This document shows positions 29,564-38,876 of a stretch of 64,000 nt of DNA, piece after piece. How positions within the stretch are numbered: the first letter of the stretch is position 1; each line of letters begins with the position of its first letter. Below the pieces are notes generated by a model. The model made no database searches and was not told where the DNA came from. It saw only the letters and a list, made by a program, of their open reading frames with translations. Source of the stretch: Pseudomonas sp. JM0905a (GTDB lineage: Bacteria > Pseudomonadota > Gammaproteobacteria > Pseudomonadales > Pseudomonadaceae). Position numbers and translations under genes: made by a program. The DNA lies in the NCBI RefSeq assembly GCF_014700075.1, contig NZ_JACXBU010000001.1, positions 186,001 through 250,000 of the forward strand, read 5' to 3'.

Positions 29564-31960
29564 ATGCGAACCCTCCTTTTCCTGACCCTCTGCCTGCTTG
29601 CGGGCCTGGCCAACGCCGTGGAGTTCGACGAGCAACTGCGCAGCCTCTCGCTGGGCCAGCACATGGACGTATTCGAAGACGTTCGTGGCGACGCCGAGAT
29701 CGACGACATCACCTCGCCCGCCCTGGACAGCAGCTTCCGCCGCAATGAAAAACCCGTGCTCAACGCCGGCTATTCGCGCTCGGTGTTCTGGCTGCGCGTC
29801 GACCTGGACTACCGTCCGCGTGACCTCGGCGGCCAGCAGGACTGGCTGCTGGAGCTGGCCTACCCGCCGCTGGACCACCTCGACCTCTACCTGCCCGACG
29901 GCCAGGGCGGCTACCGCCTTGCCCAGCGCACGGGGGATTCGCTGCCCTTCGACAGCCGGCAGATCAAGCAGAACAACTACGTTTTCAGCGTCGACCTGCA
30001 ACCCAACCAGCCCACGCGTATCTACCTGCGCATGCAGAGCGAGGGCTCGATTCAGGCACCCCTGACGCTCTGGTCGCCCCGGGCCTTCCTCGAAGAGCAG
30101 CCGGAACGCGTCTACGTGCTCGGCATCATCTACGGCGTATTGCTGGTGATGCTGGTCTACAACCTGTTCATCTATCTCAGCGTCCGCGACACCAGCTACC
30201 TCTATTACATCCTCTATATAGGCTCGTTCGGGCTGTACCAGATTTCGGTCAACGGCGCCGGGATCCAGTACCTCTGGCCGGACAACCCCTGGTGGGCCAA
30301 TGCGGCGACGCCCTTCCTGATCGGATCGGCAGCGCTGTTCGGCTGCCAGTTCGCGCGCAGCTTCCTGCATACCGCCGACCACAGCCCCTGGGTCGACCGC
30401 GCACTGCTCGCCCTGATGGTCCTGGGCGGGCTGGTGATGGTCCTGGCGCTGACCGCCAGCTATGGCCTGGCCCTGCGTCTGGCCACCTCGTTGGCGCTGA
30501 TCTTCACCGTGGTGATCTTCTCCGCCGGTGTGCTGGCCTGGCTGCGCGGCATGCGCGTGGCGCGCTACTTCATCATCGCCTGGAGCGCGTTCCTCCTCGG
30601 CGGCGCGATCAACACCCTGATGGTGCTGGGCTACCTGCCGAACATCTTCTTCACCATGTACGCCAGCCAGATCGGTTCGGCGCTGGAAGTGGGGCTGCTG
30701 TCCCTGGCCCTGGCCGACCGCATCAACGCCATGAAGGAGGAGCGCGCGCGAATCCTCCAGGATGCCGGACGCAAGCTGGAAGCGCTCAACCAGGAACTGG
30801 CCAACAGCAACCGCCTGAAGGACGAATTCCTCGCCACCGTCACCCATGAGCTGCGCACCCCGATGAATGGTGTCATCGGCTCGCTGGAACTGATGCAGAC
30901 CTTGCCGCTGCACGAAGAGCTGGAGCAGTACCAGCGCACGGCGTCCGGCTCGGCGCGGGACATGATGCGGCTGGTCAACGACATCCTCGCGATGACCGAA
31001 CTCCAGGCCGGCAAGCTCTATCCGCGACGGGAGCCGTTCAGCCTGCGTGGCCTGGCGGACAGCCTGCGGGTGCAGTACGGCCCGCGTGCGCAGGAGAAGG
31101 GGCTGGCCTTCAATCTGGAGCTCGACCATCGCCTGCCGGATACCCTGGAGGGCGACGCTGGCAAGCTGGCCCAGACCCTGGGCTACCTGCTGGACAACGC
31201 CATCAAGTTCACCAGCCGAGGCAGCGTCGGCGTGAATATCAGCGGCCAGGAGCCCGTCGATGGCAACCTGGCGTTGCGCATCGAGGTCACGGACACCGGC
31301 ATCGGCTTTTCCGCCCCGCCGGACGGGTTGATCTATCGGCGCTTCTATCAGCTCGACGGTTCCATGACCCGCGAGTACGGCGGCCTCGGCATCGGGCTCG
31401 CCCTCAGCCAGCAACTGGTCGCGCTGCTCGGCGGCAAGCTTTCCCACCAGTCCCTGCCCGGCCGTGGCAGCACCTTTATCCTGGAGCTGGATGTTTCCTT
31501 GCCGGCCCAGGCCCAGGTCGTGCCCATGCGCCGTCCCGGCGGCCAGCCGCTGCGCCGACCGGAGCAGTGCACCGTGCTGGTAGTGGAAGACAATGCGATC
31601 AACCAGCTGGTGACACGCGGCATGCTGCTCAAGCTTGGCTACCGCGTGCGTACGGCTGACAACGGCGCCGAAGCGCTGGAACAGATTCGCCGCGAGCCCA
31701 TCGATGCCGTGCTGCTGGACTGCCAGATGCCGGTGATGGATGGTTTCGCCACCTGCCGCGCCCTGCGCGCCATGCCCGGTTGCGCCGACCTGCCGGTGCT
31801 GGCCATCACCGCCCACAGCCACAGCGGCGACCGCGAACGTTGCCTGGCGGCCGGCATGAGCGACTACATGGCCAAGCCGGTGAAGTTCGAAGAGCTGCGC
31901 GCCTTGCTCCACGACTGGCTGCTGTGCAAACCGGTCGAGTCCATCCGCTCAGTAACCTGA
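29564..31960 (+). CDS. ladS: Hybrid sensor histidine kinase LadS
   Basis: 798 aa. After a signal peptide (TLLFLTLCLLAGLANA) comes a periplasmic 7TMR-DISMED2 sensor domain (about 30-170), a seven-helix 7TMR-DISM membrane domain (about 175-385), a HisKA/HATPase kinase core with His428 (VTHELRTPMNG), a G1 box DTGIGFS and a G2 box GGLGIGLAL, and a C-terminal receiver domain with Asp719 (LLDCQMPVMDG). In P. aeruginosa LadS feeds phosphate through GacS and promotes biofilm over acute virulence. ATG 29564 gives the known length. No Hpt domain is encoded here. Confidence 0.94.
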   Translation: MRTLLFLTLCLLAGLANAVEFDEQLRSLSLGQHMDVFEDVRGDAEIDDITSPALDSSFRRNEKPVLNAGYSRSVFWLRVDLDYRPRDLGGQQDWLLELAYPPLDHLDLYLPDGQGGYRLAQRTGDSLPFDSRQIKQNNYVFSVDLQPNQPTRIYLRMQSEGSIQAPLTLWSPRAFLEEQPERVYVLGIIYGVLLVMLVYNLFIYLSVRDTSYLYYILYIGSFGLYQISVNGAGIQYLWPDNPWWANAATPFLIGSAALFGCQFARSFLHTADHSPWVDRALLALMVLGGLVMVLALTASYGLALRLATSLALIFTVVIFSAGVLAWLRGMRVARYFIIAWSAFLLGGAINTLMVLGYLPNIFFTMYASQIGSALEVGLLSLALADRINAMKEERARILQDAGRKLEALNQELANSNRLKDEFLATVTHELRTPMNGVIGSLELMQTLPLHEELEQYQRTASGSARDMMRLVNDILAMTELQAGKLYPRREPFSLRGLADSLRVQYGPRAQEKGLAFNLELDHRLPDTLEGDAGKLAQTLGYLLDNAIKFTSRGSVGVNISGQEPVDGNLALRIEVTDTGIGFSAPPDGLIYRRFYQLDGSMTREYGGLGIGLALSQQLVALLGGKLSHQSLPGRGSTFILELDVSLPAQAQVVPMRRPGGQPLRRPEQCTVLVVEDNAINQLVTRGMLLKLGYRVRTADNGAEALEQIRREPIDAVLLDCQMPVMDGFATCRALRAMPGCADLPVLAITAHSHSGDRERCLAAGMSDYMAKPVKFEELRALLHDWLLCKPVESIRSVT

Positions 31961-32000
31961 ACGCCTGCCGCGCGGCTGGTTCGCCGCTGATCCGCGACGC

Positions 32001-32023
32001 AAATGCCATCAGGCGCGGCATTT
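32001..32023 (+). terminator. Weak hairpin after ladS
   Basis: AAATGCC (32001-32007) pairs with GGCATTT (32017-32023) around a 9-nt loop, 40 bp after the ladS stop. No U-run beyond the stem's own TTT, so this may be only a weak terminator. Confidence 0.35.
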
Positions 32024-32040
32024 ATCCCGCTTTCTGCAAG

Positions 32041-32084
32041 GTCTGAATCCTGATTCACTGAATGAAGTGAATCAGGATTCAGAC
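32041..32084. promoter_or_regulatory. Perfect 19-bp inverted repeat, probable TetR operator
   Basis: Arms at 32041-32059 and 32066-32084 are exact complements across a 6-bp spacer. Each arm holds a shorter dyad: TGAATCCTGATTCA (32044-32057) and TGAATCAGGATTCA (32068-32081), centres 24 bp apart. The repeat ends one base before the tetR ATG, and its right arm contains the AGGA ribosome site (32074-32077). It could bind two regulator dimers and, in RNA, hide the ribosome site. Confidence 0.8.
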
Positions 32085-32085
32085 C

Positions 32086-32733
32086 ATGGCGTACCGCACC
32101 ACCGCTTCCCGCATCGACCGTGACCAGGCGCTACGCAGCCGCATCCTGGCCTGCGCCCATGCGCGGGTGGTGGAGGGCGGGTTCGCGGCGCTGACCATGC
32201 AGGCCCTGGCTGAGGACGCCGGCATCGCCACTGGCAGCCTGTATCGCCACTTCGGCAACAAGGGAGAGTTGGCGGCGGAGGTCTTCGCCCGCGCCAGTCA
32301 GTTGGAAGTGGACAGCCTGGCCGAGGTGCTGCGTGGTGAAGGTTCCGCCGCCGGACGCCTGGCTCGCGGCTTGCGTCAGTTCGCTGCGCGCGCCTGGCAT
32401 AGCCGGCGGCTGGCATTCGCCCTGATCGCCGAACCGGTGGACCCGGAAGTCGACGAACAGCGCCTGCTCTACCGCGAAGCCTACGCCGAACTGTTCTGCC
32501 GCCTGCTGGAGGACGGCCGCGCCCGTGGCGAATTCCAGGTTCCCTCGATTTCCCTGACCGCAGCCTGCCTGGTCGGCGCCATCGCCGAATCTCTGGTGGG
32601 CCCGCTGTCGCCCCCGGCCCGCGCCCTGCGTGAGGCCGGACAAGGGCCGGACGACCTCGAAACCGTCTGCGCCAACCTCACGACCTTCTGCCTGCGCGCC
32701 CTGGGCGCCAGCCAATCTGCCCTGGAGACCTGA
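32086..32733 (+). CDS. TetR-family transcriptional regulator
   Basis: 215 aa. The N-terminal helix-turn-helix lies at about residues 18-62 (ALTMQALAEDAGIATGSLYRHFGNKGEL). The C-terminal ligand domain is unassigned, though AIAESLVGPLSPP resembles TetR_C domains of fatty-acyl-type regulators. The gene is coupled to the acyl-CoA dehydrogenase-like gene one base downstream, and has a strong palindrome at its own start, so autorepression and control of the pair are likely. The effector could be an acyl-CoA (inference). Confidence 0.92.
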   Translation: MAYRTTASRIDRDQALRSRILACAHARVVEGGFAALTMQALAEDAGIATGSLYRHFGNKGELAAEVFARASQLEVDSLAEVLRGEGSAAGRLARGLRQFAARAWHSRRLAFALIAEPVDPEVDEQRLLYREAYAELFCRLLEDGRARGEFQVPSISLTAACLVGAIAESLVGPLSPPARALREAGQGPDDLETVCANLTTFCLRALGASQSALET

Positions 32734-32734
32734 G

Positions 32735-34384
32735 ATGAGCCTGCACGAGTTCGCCGAAACCCATGAAGTCATCAACCAGGTGCCGCCACTGGATGGCGCC
32801 AACCTCTATCGCGTCGACCTGCCGCTGCAGGAATGGGTGCGCCGTTACCACGGTGGCTGGGCCGAGGGTCGCCTGGACAGCTACGGTGCGCTGGCCGGTG
32901 GGCCGCTGATGGCGGCGGGCTTCCTCGCCAACGAGAACAAGCCGGTGTTCAAGAGTCATGACCGCTATGGGCACCGTATCGACCTGGTGGAGTTCCACCC
33001 GGCCTACCACGAACTGATGCGTGCCTCCATCGAGCACGGCATCCCGTCCATGCCCTGGACCGATCCGCGCGCCGGTGCCCAGGTGGCCCGCGCCGGCCTC
33101 AGCTACCTGCACAGCCAGGCCGAAGCCGGCACCGGCTGCCCGCTGACCATGACCTTCGCCAGCGTCCCGGCCCTGCGCCTGCAGCCGGATATCGCCGAGA
33201 AATGGCTGCCGAAGATCCTCTCCACCGAGTACGACCCGCGCAACTTGCCGATCGAGCAGAAGGCCGGCGCCACCATCGGCATGGCCATGACCGAGAAGCA
33301 GGGCGGCACCGACGTGCGCGCCAACACCACCCGCGCCCATCCGGTAGGTGTTCCGGGGCCGGGCCAGGCCTACGAACTGGTCGGCCACAAATGGTTCTGC
33401 TCGGCGCCCATGTGCGATGCGTTCCTCACCCTGGCCTACACCGACAAGGGCCTTTCCTGCTTCCTGTTGCCGCGCCACCGCCCGGATGGCAGCCGCAACG
33501 AGTTCTATATCCAGCGCCTGAAGAACAAGCTGGGCAACTGGTCCAATGCCTCCAGCGAGGTGGAGTATCGCGGCGCCCTGGCCTGGATGGTGGGTGAGGA
33601 AGGGCGTGGCGTACCGACCATCATCGAGATGGTTGCGCTCACCCGCTTCGATTGCATGATCGGCTCCAGCGCGCTGATGCGTCAGGCGTTGACCCAGGCC
33701 GCTCACCACTGCGCCTATCGCAAGGTCGGCGGGCGTGTGCTGGCCGAGCAACCGCTGATGCAGAACGTGCTGGCCGACCTGGCCCTGGAAAGCGAAGCCG
33801 CGCTGGCGCTGACCATGCGCATGGGCCGCGCGCTGGACAACGCCCACGACGAGCAGGAAGACAAGTTCGCCCGTCTGGTCACCGCCGTCGGCAAGTACTG
33901 GATCTGCAAGCGCGCCCCCGCAATGATCAATGAGGCCGCCGAGTGCCTGGGCGGTGCCGGTTACGTGGAAGACACCATTCTCCCGCGCCTCTACCGCGAG
34001 GCGCCGGTGAACTCCACCTGGGAAGGTTCAGGCAACGTGCAGTGCCTGGACGTGCTGCGGGCCCTGTCCAAGGAGCCGGGCGTGCTGGATGTCCTCTTCG
34101 CCGAGCTGGGGGATGGCCATGGCGATGCACGTCTGGCGTCCTTCATCGGCAACTTGAAGAAAGGCTTTGCCGACACGGCCGACATCCAGTTCCGCGCCCG
34201 TCAGCTCACCGAAGACGTGGCTGTGGCGCTGCAGGCCAAGCTGCTGCTGGAGGCCGGCAATGCCACTGTTGCCGACGCCTTCATCGGCAGTCGCCTGGCC
34301 GGTCATGGCCGTGTCTACGGCACCCTGCCGCGTGGCGCGGATGCCGAGGCGCTGTTGGCGCGCAGCACCCCGCACCTGGCCTGA
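32735..34384 (+). CDS. AidB-like acyl-CoA dehydrogenase
   Basis: 549 aa. Matches the AidB/isovaleryl-CoA-dehydrogenase-like group: GMAMTEKQGGTDVRANTTRA, the FAD-contact YELVGHKWFCSAPMCDA, KLGNWSNASSEVEY, MVALTRFDCMIGSSALMRQA, and NEAAECLGGAGYVEDTILPRLYREAPVNSTWEGSGN. AidB in E. coli is part of the adaptive response to alkylating agents and binds DNA, but its substrate is unclear. No ada-type regulator is near; instead a TetR gene overlaps functionally, so the physiological role here may be lipid-linked. Starts one base after tetR. Confidence 0.9.
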   Translation: MSLHEFAETHEVINQVPPLDGANLYRVDLPLQEWVRRYHGGWAEGRLDSYGALAGGPLMAAGFLANENKPVFKSHDRYGHRIDLVEFHPAYHELMRASIEHGIPSMPWTDPRAGAQVARAGLSYLHSQAEAGTGCPLTMTFASVPALRLQPDIAEKWLPKILSTEYDPRNLPIEQKAGATIGMAMTEKQGGTDVRANTTRAHPVGVPGPGQAYELVGHKWFCSAPMCDAFLTLAYTDKGLSCFLLPRHRPDGSRNEFYIQRLKNKLGNWSNASSEVEYRGALAWMVGEEGRGVPTIIEMVALTRFDCMIGSSALMRQALTQAAHHCAYRKVGGRVLAEQPLMQNVLADLALESEAALALTMRMGRALDNAHDEQEDKFARLVTAVGKYWICKRAPAMINEAAECLGGAGYVEDTILPRLYREAPVNSTWEGSGNVQCLDVLRALSKEPGVLDVLFAELGDGHGDARLASFIGNLKKGFADTADIQFRARQLTEDVAVALQAKLLLEAGNATVADAFIGSRLAGHGRVYGTLPRGADAEALLARSTPHLA

Positions 34385-34428
34385 GAGCCCTGCTGCGTTG
34401 AAAGCAGGCTCTGTGAACGGGCTCTGCG

Positions 34429-35583
34429 TCAGGCGGCGCGGGTGACGTAGCGCCGACCACTGGTCAGCGCGGTCACCACGAACAGGGCTGCCGCCAGGCA
34501 CAACGCCAGCGGCAGCCCGTTCGGGCCGAGCTCCATCAGCGCACCGCTGAACAGCGGGCCGACCAGGCTGCCAATGCCCCAGAGCATGCCCACGCAGGCA
34601 TTGGCGGTAACCAGGTCCTGGCCGCTGAAACGCTCGCCGATCAGCACCAGGGCCAGGGTATAGACGCCGCCCGCCACCGCGCCGAGCATCACCAGCGCCG
34701 GCCAGAGCAAGCCGGGAACCTCCATCAGCCAGGGCAGCGCCACGCCGATGGCCAGCGCAGCCACGCCGCAGCACAGGTGCAGGCGGCTGCGCTCGGTCCG
34801 GTCGGAAAGCCAGCCCAGGGGCACCTGGCAGACCATGTCTCCCAGCAGGATCACTGTGACCATGAAGGCGGCGATGCCAACGCCGTAACCGTGGGCGCTG
34901 GCGTATACGGGAAACAGCGACAGCACCACCGCATCGAAGAAGGCAAAGAACAGCACGCCGGTGCAGAGCGCTGGGGCGACCCGCAGGAAGCCGGCCAGGG
35001 AAAAGGTTCGCACGTCATCCTCGGCGGCCTGCGCCCAGTCGTTCGGCAGGCTGTGCCAGACGAGTGCCAGGGCCGCCAGATTGGCCAGAGTCACGATCAT
35101 CACCAGCCATGGGCCCTGGGTGCCGATCAGGCCGATCAGCGCCGGGCCACCCAATTGGCAGCCGGTGAAGCAGGCGGCGTAGAAGGCCACTACCTGACCG
35201 CGCTTGTTCTCATCGCACAGTTCATTGACCCAGGATTCGCCGAGGATCACCGCCACCCCCATGCCGACACCCAGCACCAGGCGCGCCAGGGCCAGCAGGG
35301 TTCGCGACTCCGGCAGCCACTCCAGGGCGCTGGCACTGAGGGTGCAGAGGACGAAGCAGGCGAGATAAAGGGCACGGCCGGAGAAGCGTCGGCACAACGG
35401 ATGGACCAGGAAGGCGGCGAGGATCATGCCAGCCGCCGGCATGGCGCTGAGGATGCCGATTTCCAGCGTGGAGGCGCCGGCCTCCAGCAGGCGCAGGGAA
35501 ACCAGCGGCAGGGTGGCGCCCATGCCGAGGCCAATGACCGACACGGCGAAGATCAGTACGCCCAGCAACCAACGATTGTTCAT
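34429..35583 (-). CDS. MFS transporter
   Basis: 384 aa, about 12 membrane helices, with the family loop LSDRTERSRLHLCCG between helices 8 and 9 region and VLGVGMGVAVILGESWVNELCDENKRGQVVAFYAACFTGCQLGG in the first half. The second sequence type is frequent in YcaD/MFS_1-like exporters of unknown substrate. ATG 35583 has AGGAG 6 bases upstream. Convergent with the AidB-like gene, 44 bp apart. Confidence 0.85.
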   Translation of the reverse strand: MNNRWLLGVLIFAVSVIGLGMGATLPLVSLRLLEAGASTLEIGILSAMPAAGMILAAFLVHPLCRRFSGRALYLACFVLCTLSASALEWLPESRTLLALARLVLGVGMGVAVILGESWVNELCDENKRGQVVAFYAACFTGCQLGGPALIGLIGTQGPWLVMIVTLANLAALALVWHSLPNDWAQAAEDDVRTFSLAGFLRVAPALCTGVLFFAFFDAVVLSLFPVYASAHGYGVGIAAFMVTVILLGDMVCQVPLGWLSDRTERSRLHLCCGVAALAIGVALPWLMEVPGLLWPALVMLGAVAGGVYTLALVLIGERFSGQDLVTANACVGMLWGIGSLVGPLFSGALMELGPNGLPLALCLAAALFVVTALTSGRRYVTRAA

Positions 35584-36066
35584 TCTCGACTCCTGCCCGA
35601 ATTGAACGGCCCGGGCCTGGCCAGAAAGCAAGGAAGACACCCGCGCGAAGACGGGGCGTCAGGGGATTCAGCGAAGGACGAGCCGCAGGAAGCGACTCAG
35701 GCGCGGAGGGCGGGAGGCGAGAAGGTGAAGGCGAAGAGCACGCTGCGGCGGCGCTTCTGTTTCGCGTCACGCGGCCAGGTGCGCGCCGACAGCGCCGGAT
35801 CGGGCTGGACGGGACGGAGCTGGGGGGCGGGCGAGAACATCAAGTGAGCTTCGGTAGACAACGCGAGGGCGCGCAGTCTAAGTAGCCCGGCGCTCCCGGT
35901 CAACGCGGGACGGACGTGCTGCCGGCCGTCGTTGCGGCTCTATCTGGCACCTGGCCATCGGGGAAATACGCCTCAGTCCGCTCGGGACAATGGTTGAAAC
36001 CGAGGCTGGCTGACTTTCACATCCATGGAGCAAGATAGGGCCGAGTTCCCTGCCAGGAAGCAGACC
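35584..36066. other. 483-bp spacer between MFS gene and amn
   Basis: The region lacks a confident gene. On the minus strand a 47-codon reading frame (35697-35840) ends 113 bp before the MFS gene, followed by a GACGCCCCG/CGCGGGTGTC-type stem and pyrimidine-rich DNA. On the plus strand TTGAAA at 35994-35999 with a poor -10 could serve amn. Confidence 0.5.
35697..35840 (-). CDS. Possible 47-aa leader or small protein
   Basis: Starts at ATG 35840 with only a weak ribosome site. The product is Pro/Arg-rich, with DAKQKRRRSVLFAFTFSPPA near its end. It does not match a family I know. It may be a leader peptide for the MFS gene 113 bp downstream, or not coding at all. Confidence 0.2.
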   Translation of the reverse strand: MFSPAPQLRPVQPDPALSARTWPRDAKQKRRRSVLFAFTFSPPALRA

Positions 36067-37542
36067 GTGAGCAGCCCGTCGTTCAATGAATTCATCGTCG
36101 CCGCCACCGCCGAAGAGGCCGTTACCCGCCTCTCCGCCTACTACCATCGCGCTACCGATGCGCTGAGCCAGGCACTGAAGCGCTATCTCAAGGAACGAAC
36201 CTTGCCCAGCGCCGCCGAGCGCGAACTGTTCCGCTATCCCGAACTGCGTGTCACCTACCACTGCCAGGGCGAGGTGCCGAGCACCGTGCGCGCCTACGCC
36301 AAGGTGCAGGTGCCCGGCACCTACAGCGTCACCGTGACCCAGCCGGAAGACTTCCGTGGCTACCTGCTGGACCAGTTGGGCCCCCTCATGGAGGATTTCA
36401 CCGTCACCGTCGAGGTGGGGGTGAGCCAGCAGAACATTCCCTATCCCTACGTGGTCGAGCAGGGCGATGAACTGGCCGGTTCCGGCGTCACCGCCGCCGA
36501 GCTGGCGCGGGTCTTCCCCAGCACCGACCTGTCCGCCGCCAGCGATGGCGTGGCTGATGGCCTGCACGACTGGGACGATTTCGATCACATGCCCCTGGCG
36601 CTGTTCGATGCGGCGCGGGTGGACTTCTCCCTGCGCCGCCTGGTGCATTACACCGGCAGTGACTGGCGCCACGTGCAGCCGTGGATCCTGCTGACCAACT
36701 ATCACCGCTACGTCGACCAGTTCATCCGCTACGGCATCGACCTGCTGCATGAAGACTCGCGTTACGTGCGTATGGTGCTGCCGGGCAACGTGGTGGTGGA
36801 GCGCGGCATGGACGAGGGCGAGATGCAGGCCATCGTCGACGGCGTGGTCTGGCACCGCTACCAGATGCCGGCCTACCACCTGATCGCCGCCAACGGCCAC
36901 GGCGTCACCCTGGTGAACATCGGTGTCGGCCCGTCCAATGCCAAGAACATCACCGACCACCTGGCCGTGCTGCGCCCGCACTGCTGGCTGATGATTGGCC
37001 ACTGTGGCGGACTGCGGCAGTCGCAGACTATCGGCGACTACGTGCTGGCCCACGCCTACATGCGCCGCGACGGCATCCTCGACCGGGTACTGCCGCCGAA
37101 CATCCCCTTGCCGGCGCTGGCCGAGGTGCAGCAGGCGCTGCAGGAAGCCGCCGCCCAGGTCACCGGCGAGCGCGGCGAAGACCTCAAGCGTCGCCTGCGC
37201 ACCGGCACCGTGCTCACCTACGACGACCGCAACTGGGAACTGCGCTGGGCCCAGGAGCGCCCGCTGATCAACCTGTCGCGGGCGGTGGCGGTGGATATGG
37301 AAAGCGGCACCGTGGCTGCACAGGGTTATCGCCTGCGGGTTCCCTACGGCACCTTGTTGTGCGTTTCCGACAAGCCGCTGCACAGCGAGATCAAGCTGCC
37401 GGGCTCAGCCAGCGCCTTCTACCAGCGCGCCGTCAGCCAGCACTTGCGCATCGGCATCGCCGCTCTCGATCTGCTGCGTTCCCAGCTCAACGCATTGCAC
37501 TCGCGCAAGCTGCGCAGCTTCGACGAGCCGCCATTCCGTTGA
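36067..37542 (+). CDS. amn: AMP nucleosidase
   Basis: Amn (491 aa from GTG 36067) hydrolyses AMP to adenine and ribose-5-phosphate and buffers the adenylate pool. The N-terminal AMNp_N domain includes FNEFIVAATAEEAVTRL. The C-terminal nucleoside-phosphorylase-like domain carries VTLVNIGVGPSNAKNITDHLA, MIGHCGGLRQSQ and VAVDMESGTVAAQGYRLRVPYGTLL. GTG 36067 has AGGA 8 bases upstream; ATG 36025 is in frame but has no ribosome site. It is monocistronic and followed by a repeat element. Confidence 0.93.
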   Translation: MSSPSFNEFIVAATAEEAVTRLSAYYHRATDALSQALKRYLKERTLPSAAERELFRYPELRVTYHCQGEVPSTVRAYAKVQVPGTYSVTVTQPEDFRGYLLDQLGPLMEDFTVTVEVGVSQQNIPYPYVVEQGDELAGSGVTAAELARVFPSTDLSAASDGVADGLHDWDDFDHMPLALFDAARVDFSLRRLVHYTGSDWRHVQPWILLTNYHRYVDQFIRYGIDLLHEDSRYVRMVLPGNVVVERGMDEGEMQAIVDGVVWHRYQMPAYHLIAANGHGVTLVNIGVGPSNAKNITDHLAVLRPHCWLMIGHCGGLRQSQTIGDYVLAHAYMRRDGILDRVLPPNIPLPALAEVQQALQEAAAQVTGERGEDLKRRLRTGTVLTYDDRNWELRWAQERPLINLSRAVAVDMESGTVAAQGYRLRVPYGTLLCVSDKPLHSEIKLPGSASAFYQRAVSQHLRIGIAALDLLRSQLNALHSRKLRSFDEPPFR

Positions 37543-37556
37543 TCGTGCGAGCTTCA

Positions 37557-37698
37557 TGTGGGGGCGAATTCATTCGCCAAGGGCAGCGCGGCTGTCCCGT
37601 AGGTTGGTCCGAGCCCCGCGAGGCCCAACGATCGTCGTCTACCCGCGGCCTCGAAGGGCAGGCCTTTGGCCTGCCTGGCGATTGAAATCGCCCCCACA
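37557..37698. repeat. Composite REP/MITE-like intergenic repeat
   Basis: 142 bp bounded by 22-bp inverted ends, TGTGGGGGCGAATTCATTCG at left and its near-complement ending GATTGAAATCGCCCCCACA at right. Each end is itself partly palindromic. Inside is half of another repeat family (GTAGGTTGGTCCGAG... and GGCCCAACGAT) seen again at 52184. Similar ends occur at 56418, 56589 and 62546. No coding capacity. Confidence 0.8.
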
Positions 37699-37751
37699 AG
37701 GAATCGCGACCGGGATGGACCCAGGCGGCATGCCGGACCTCGATTGGTTCG

Positions 37752-38798
37752 CTACCGCGCCACGGGCGGAATCACCCACTGATACCCCGGCGTCGGCACG
37801 CGGAAGTCGTCCTCATCCACTTGCCAGTCCGTCAGCGCCTTGGCCAGGTCGCGGGGCGGGGCGAATTGGCCTTCGTCGGTGAGGTTGAAGGTGCCGAAAT
37901 GGATGGCCAGGCTGTGCGCGGATTCCAGCTGCTTGTGGGCCTGGACCGCGTCGTCCGGGTTCATGTGGTTGTCGCGCATGAACCAGCGCGGCGCGTAGGC
38001 ACCGATAGGCAGCGCGGCGAAACGCATGGGGCCGAAGCGCTCGCGGATCAGACGGAACTCCGGCCCCAGGCCGGTATCGCCGGGGAACAGGAAGGGGCCG
38101 TCCGGCGACTCGATCACGAAGCCCATCCACAAGGTTTCGTTGGTGTCGCTGCGGGTACGCGCCGACCAATGCTGCACCGGTACGGAGTGCAGCTTCAGGC
38201 CGCCTTCCAGTGGCAGTTCCTGCCACCAGTCCAGCTCGACGACGTTCTTGAACCCGGTTTCCCGGATCAGCATGGCATTGCCCAGCCCGCTGACCACCCT
38301 GGCCAGCGGAAAGCGCTCGGCCAGGCCGCGCAGGCTTTCCAGGTCCAGGTGGTCGTAATGGTTGTGGCTGACCAGGATCAGGTCGATGGGCGGCAGCTGG
38401 TCCAGTTCCAGGCCCGGCGGATGGTGGCGCCGGGGGCCGACAAAACTGAACGGACTGACGCGCTGCGACCAGACCGGGTCGGTGACGATGTTCACTCCCC
38501 GATGCTGGATCAGCAAGGTGGCGTGATTGATGTAGGTGATCCGCAGCTCGTCGCCTTCCACGCGCGTGGGCACCTCCGGCGGGACGGCCGGGCCGGGCTG
38601 GTCGAGCCAGTCCGCCTGTTTCTCGCGGCTGAACTGCCAGCGCAGGAAGGAGCGCAGGTCTTTGTGCGGCTTGGGTTCGATATTGCGGAAGCGGCGGCCG
38701 TCGAAATTGTCCGAGGCCGGGCCCCGGTAGGGCGCGCGGTACTGACCGGCGAGGGTCATCAGGTTGATCAGCCAGGTGGGGCGCAGGGCACGCGACAT
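37752..38798 (-). CDS. MBL-fold metal-dependent hydrolase (NAPE-PLD-like)
   Basis: 348 aa. The metallo-beta-lactamase motif HNHYDH is at residues 145-150, followed by a later [10 protein letters not shown] and HFGTFNL metal/substrate segments. The N-terminal FDGRRFRN and [19 protein letters not shown]-like region place it with the RomA/YtnP or NAPE-PLD-like subgroup of outer phosphodiesterase-type enzymes. No signal peptide is obvious. The substrate is unknown. Confidence 0.87.
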   Translation of the reverse strand: MSRALRPTWLINLMTLAGQYRAPYRGPASDNFDGRRFRNIEPKPHKDLRSFLRWQFSREKQADWLDQPGPAVPPEVPTRVEGDELRITYINHATLLIQHRGVNIVTDPVWSQRVSPFSFVGPRRHHPPGLELDQLPPIDLILVSHNHYDHLDLESLRGLAERFPLARVVSGLGNAMLIRETGFKNVVELDWWQELPLEGGLKLHSVPVQHWSARTRSDTNETLWMGFVIESPDGPFLFPGDTGLGPEFRLIRERFGPMRFAALPIGAYAPRWFMRDNHMNPDDAVQAHKQLESAHSLAIHFGTFNLTDEGQFAPPRDLAKALTDWQVDEDDFRVPTPGYQWVIPPVAR

Positions 38799-38876
38799 GG
38801 TGCATTCTCTTGCGGCTGGAAGGCAGTCAACCTAGCATGCCTCTCCCGTTCCCATACCGCCAACCCGTTTCCAGGC

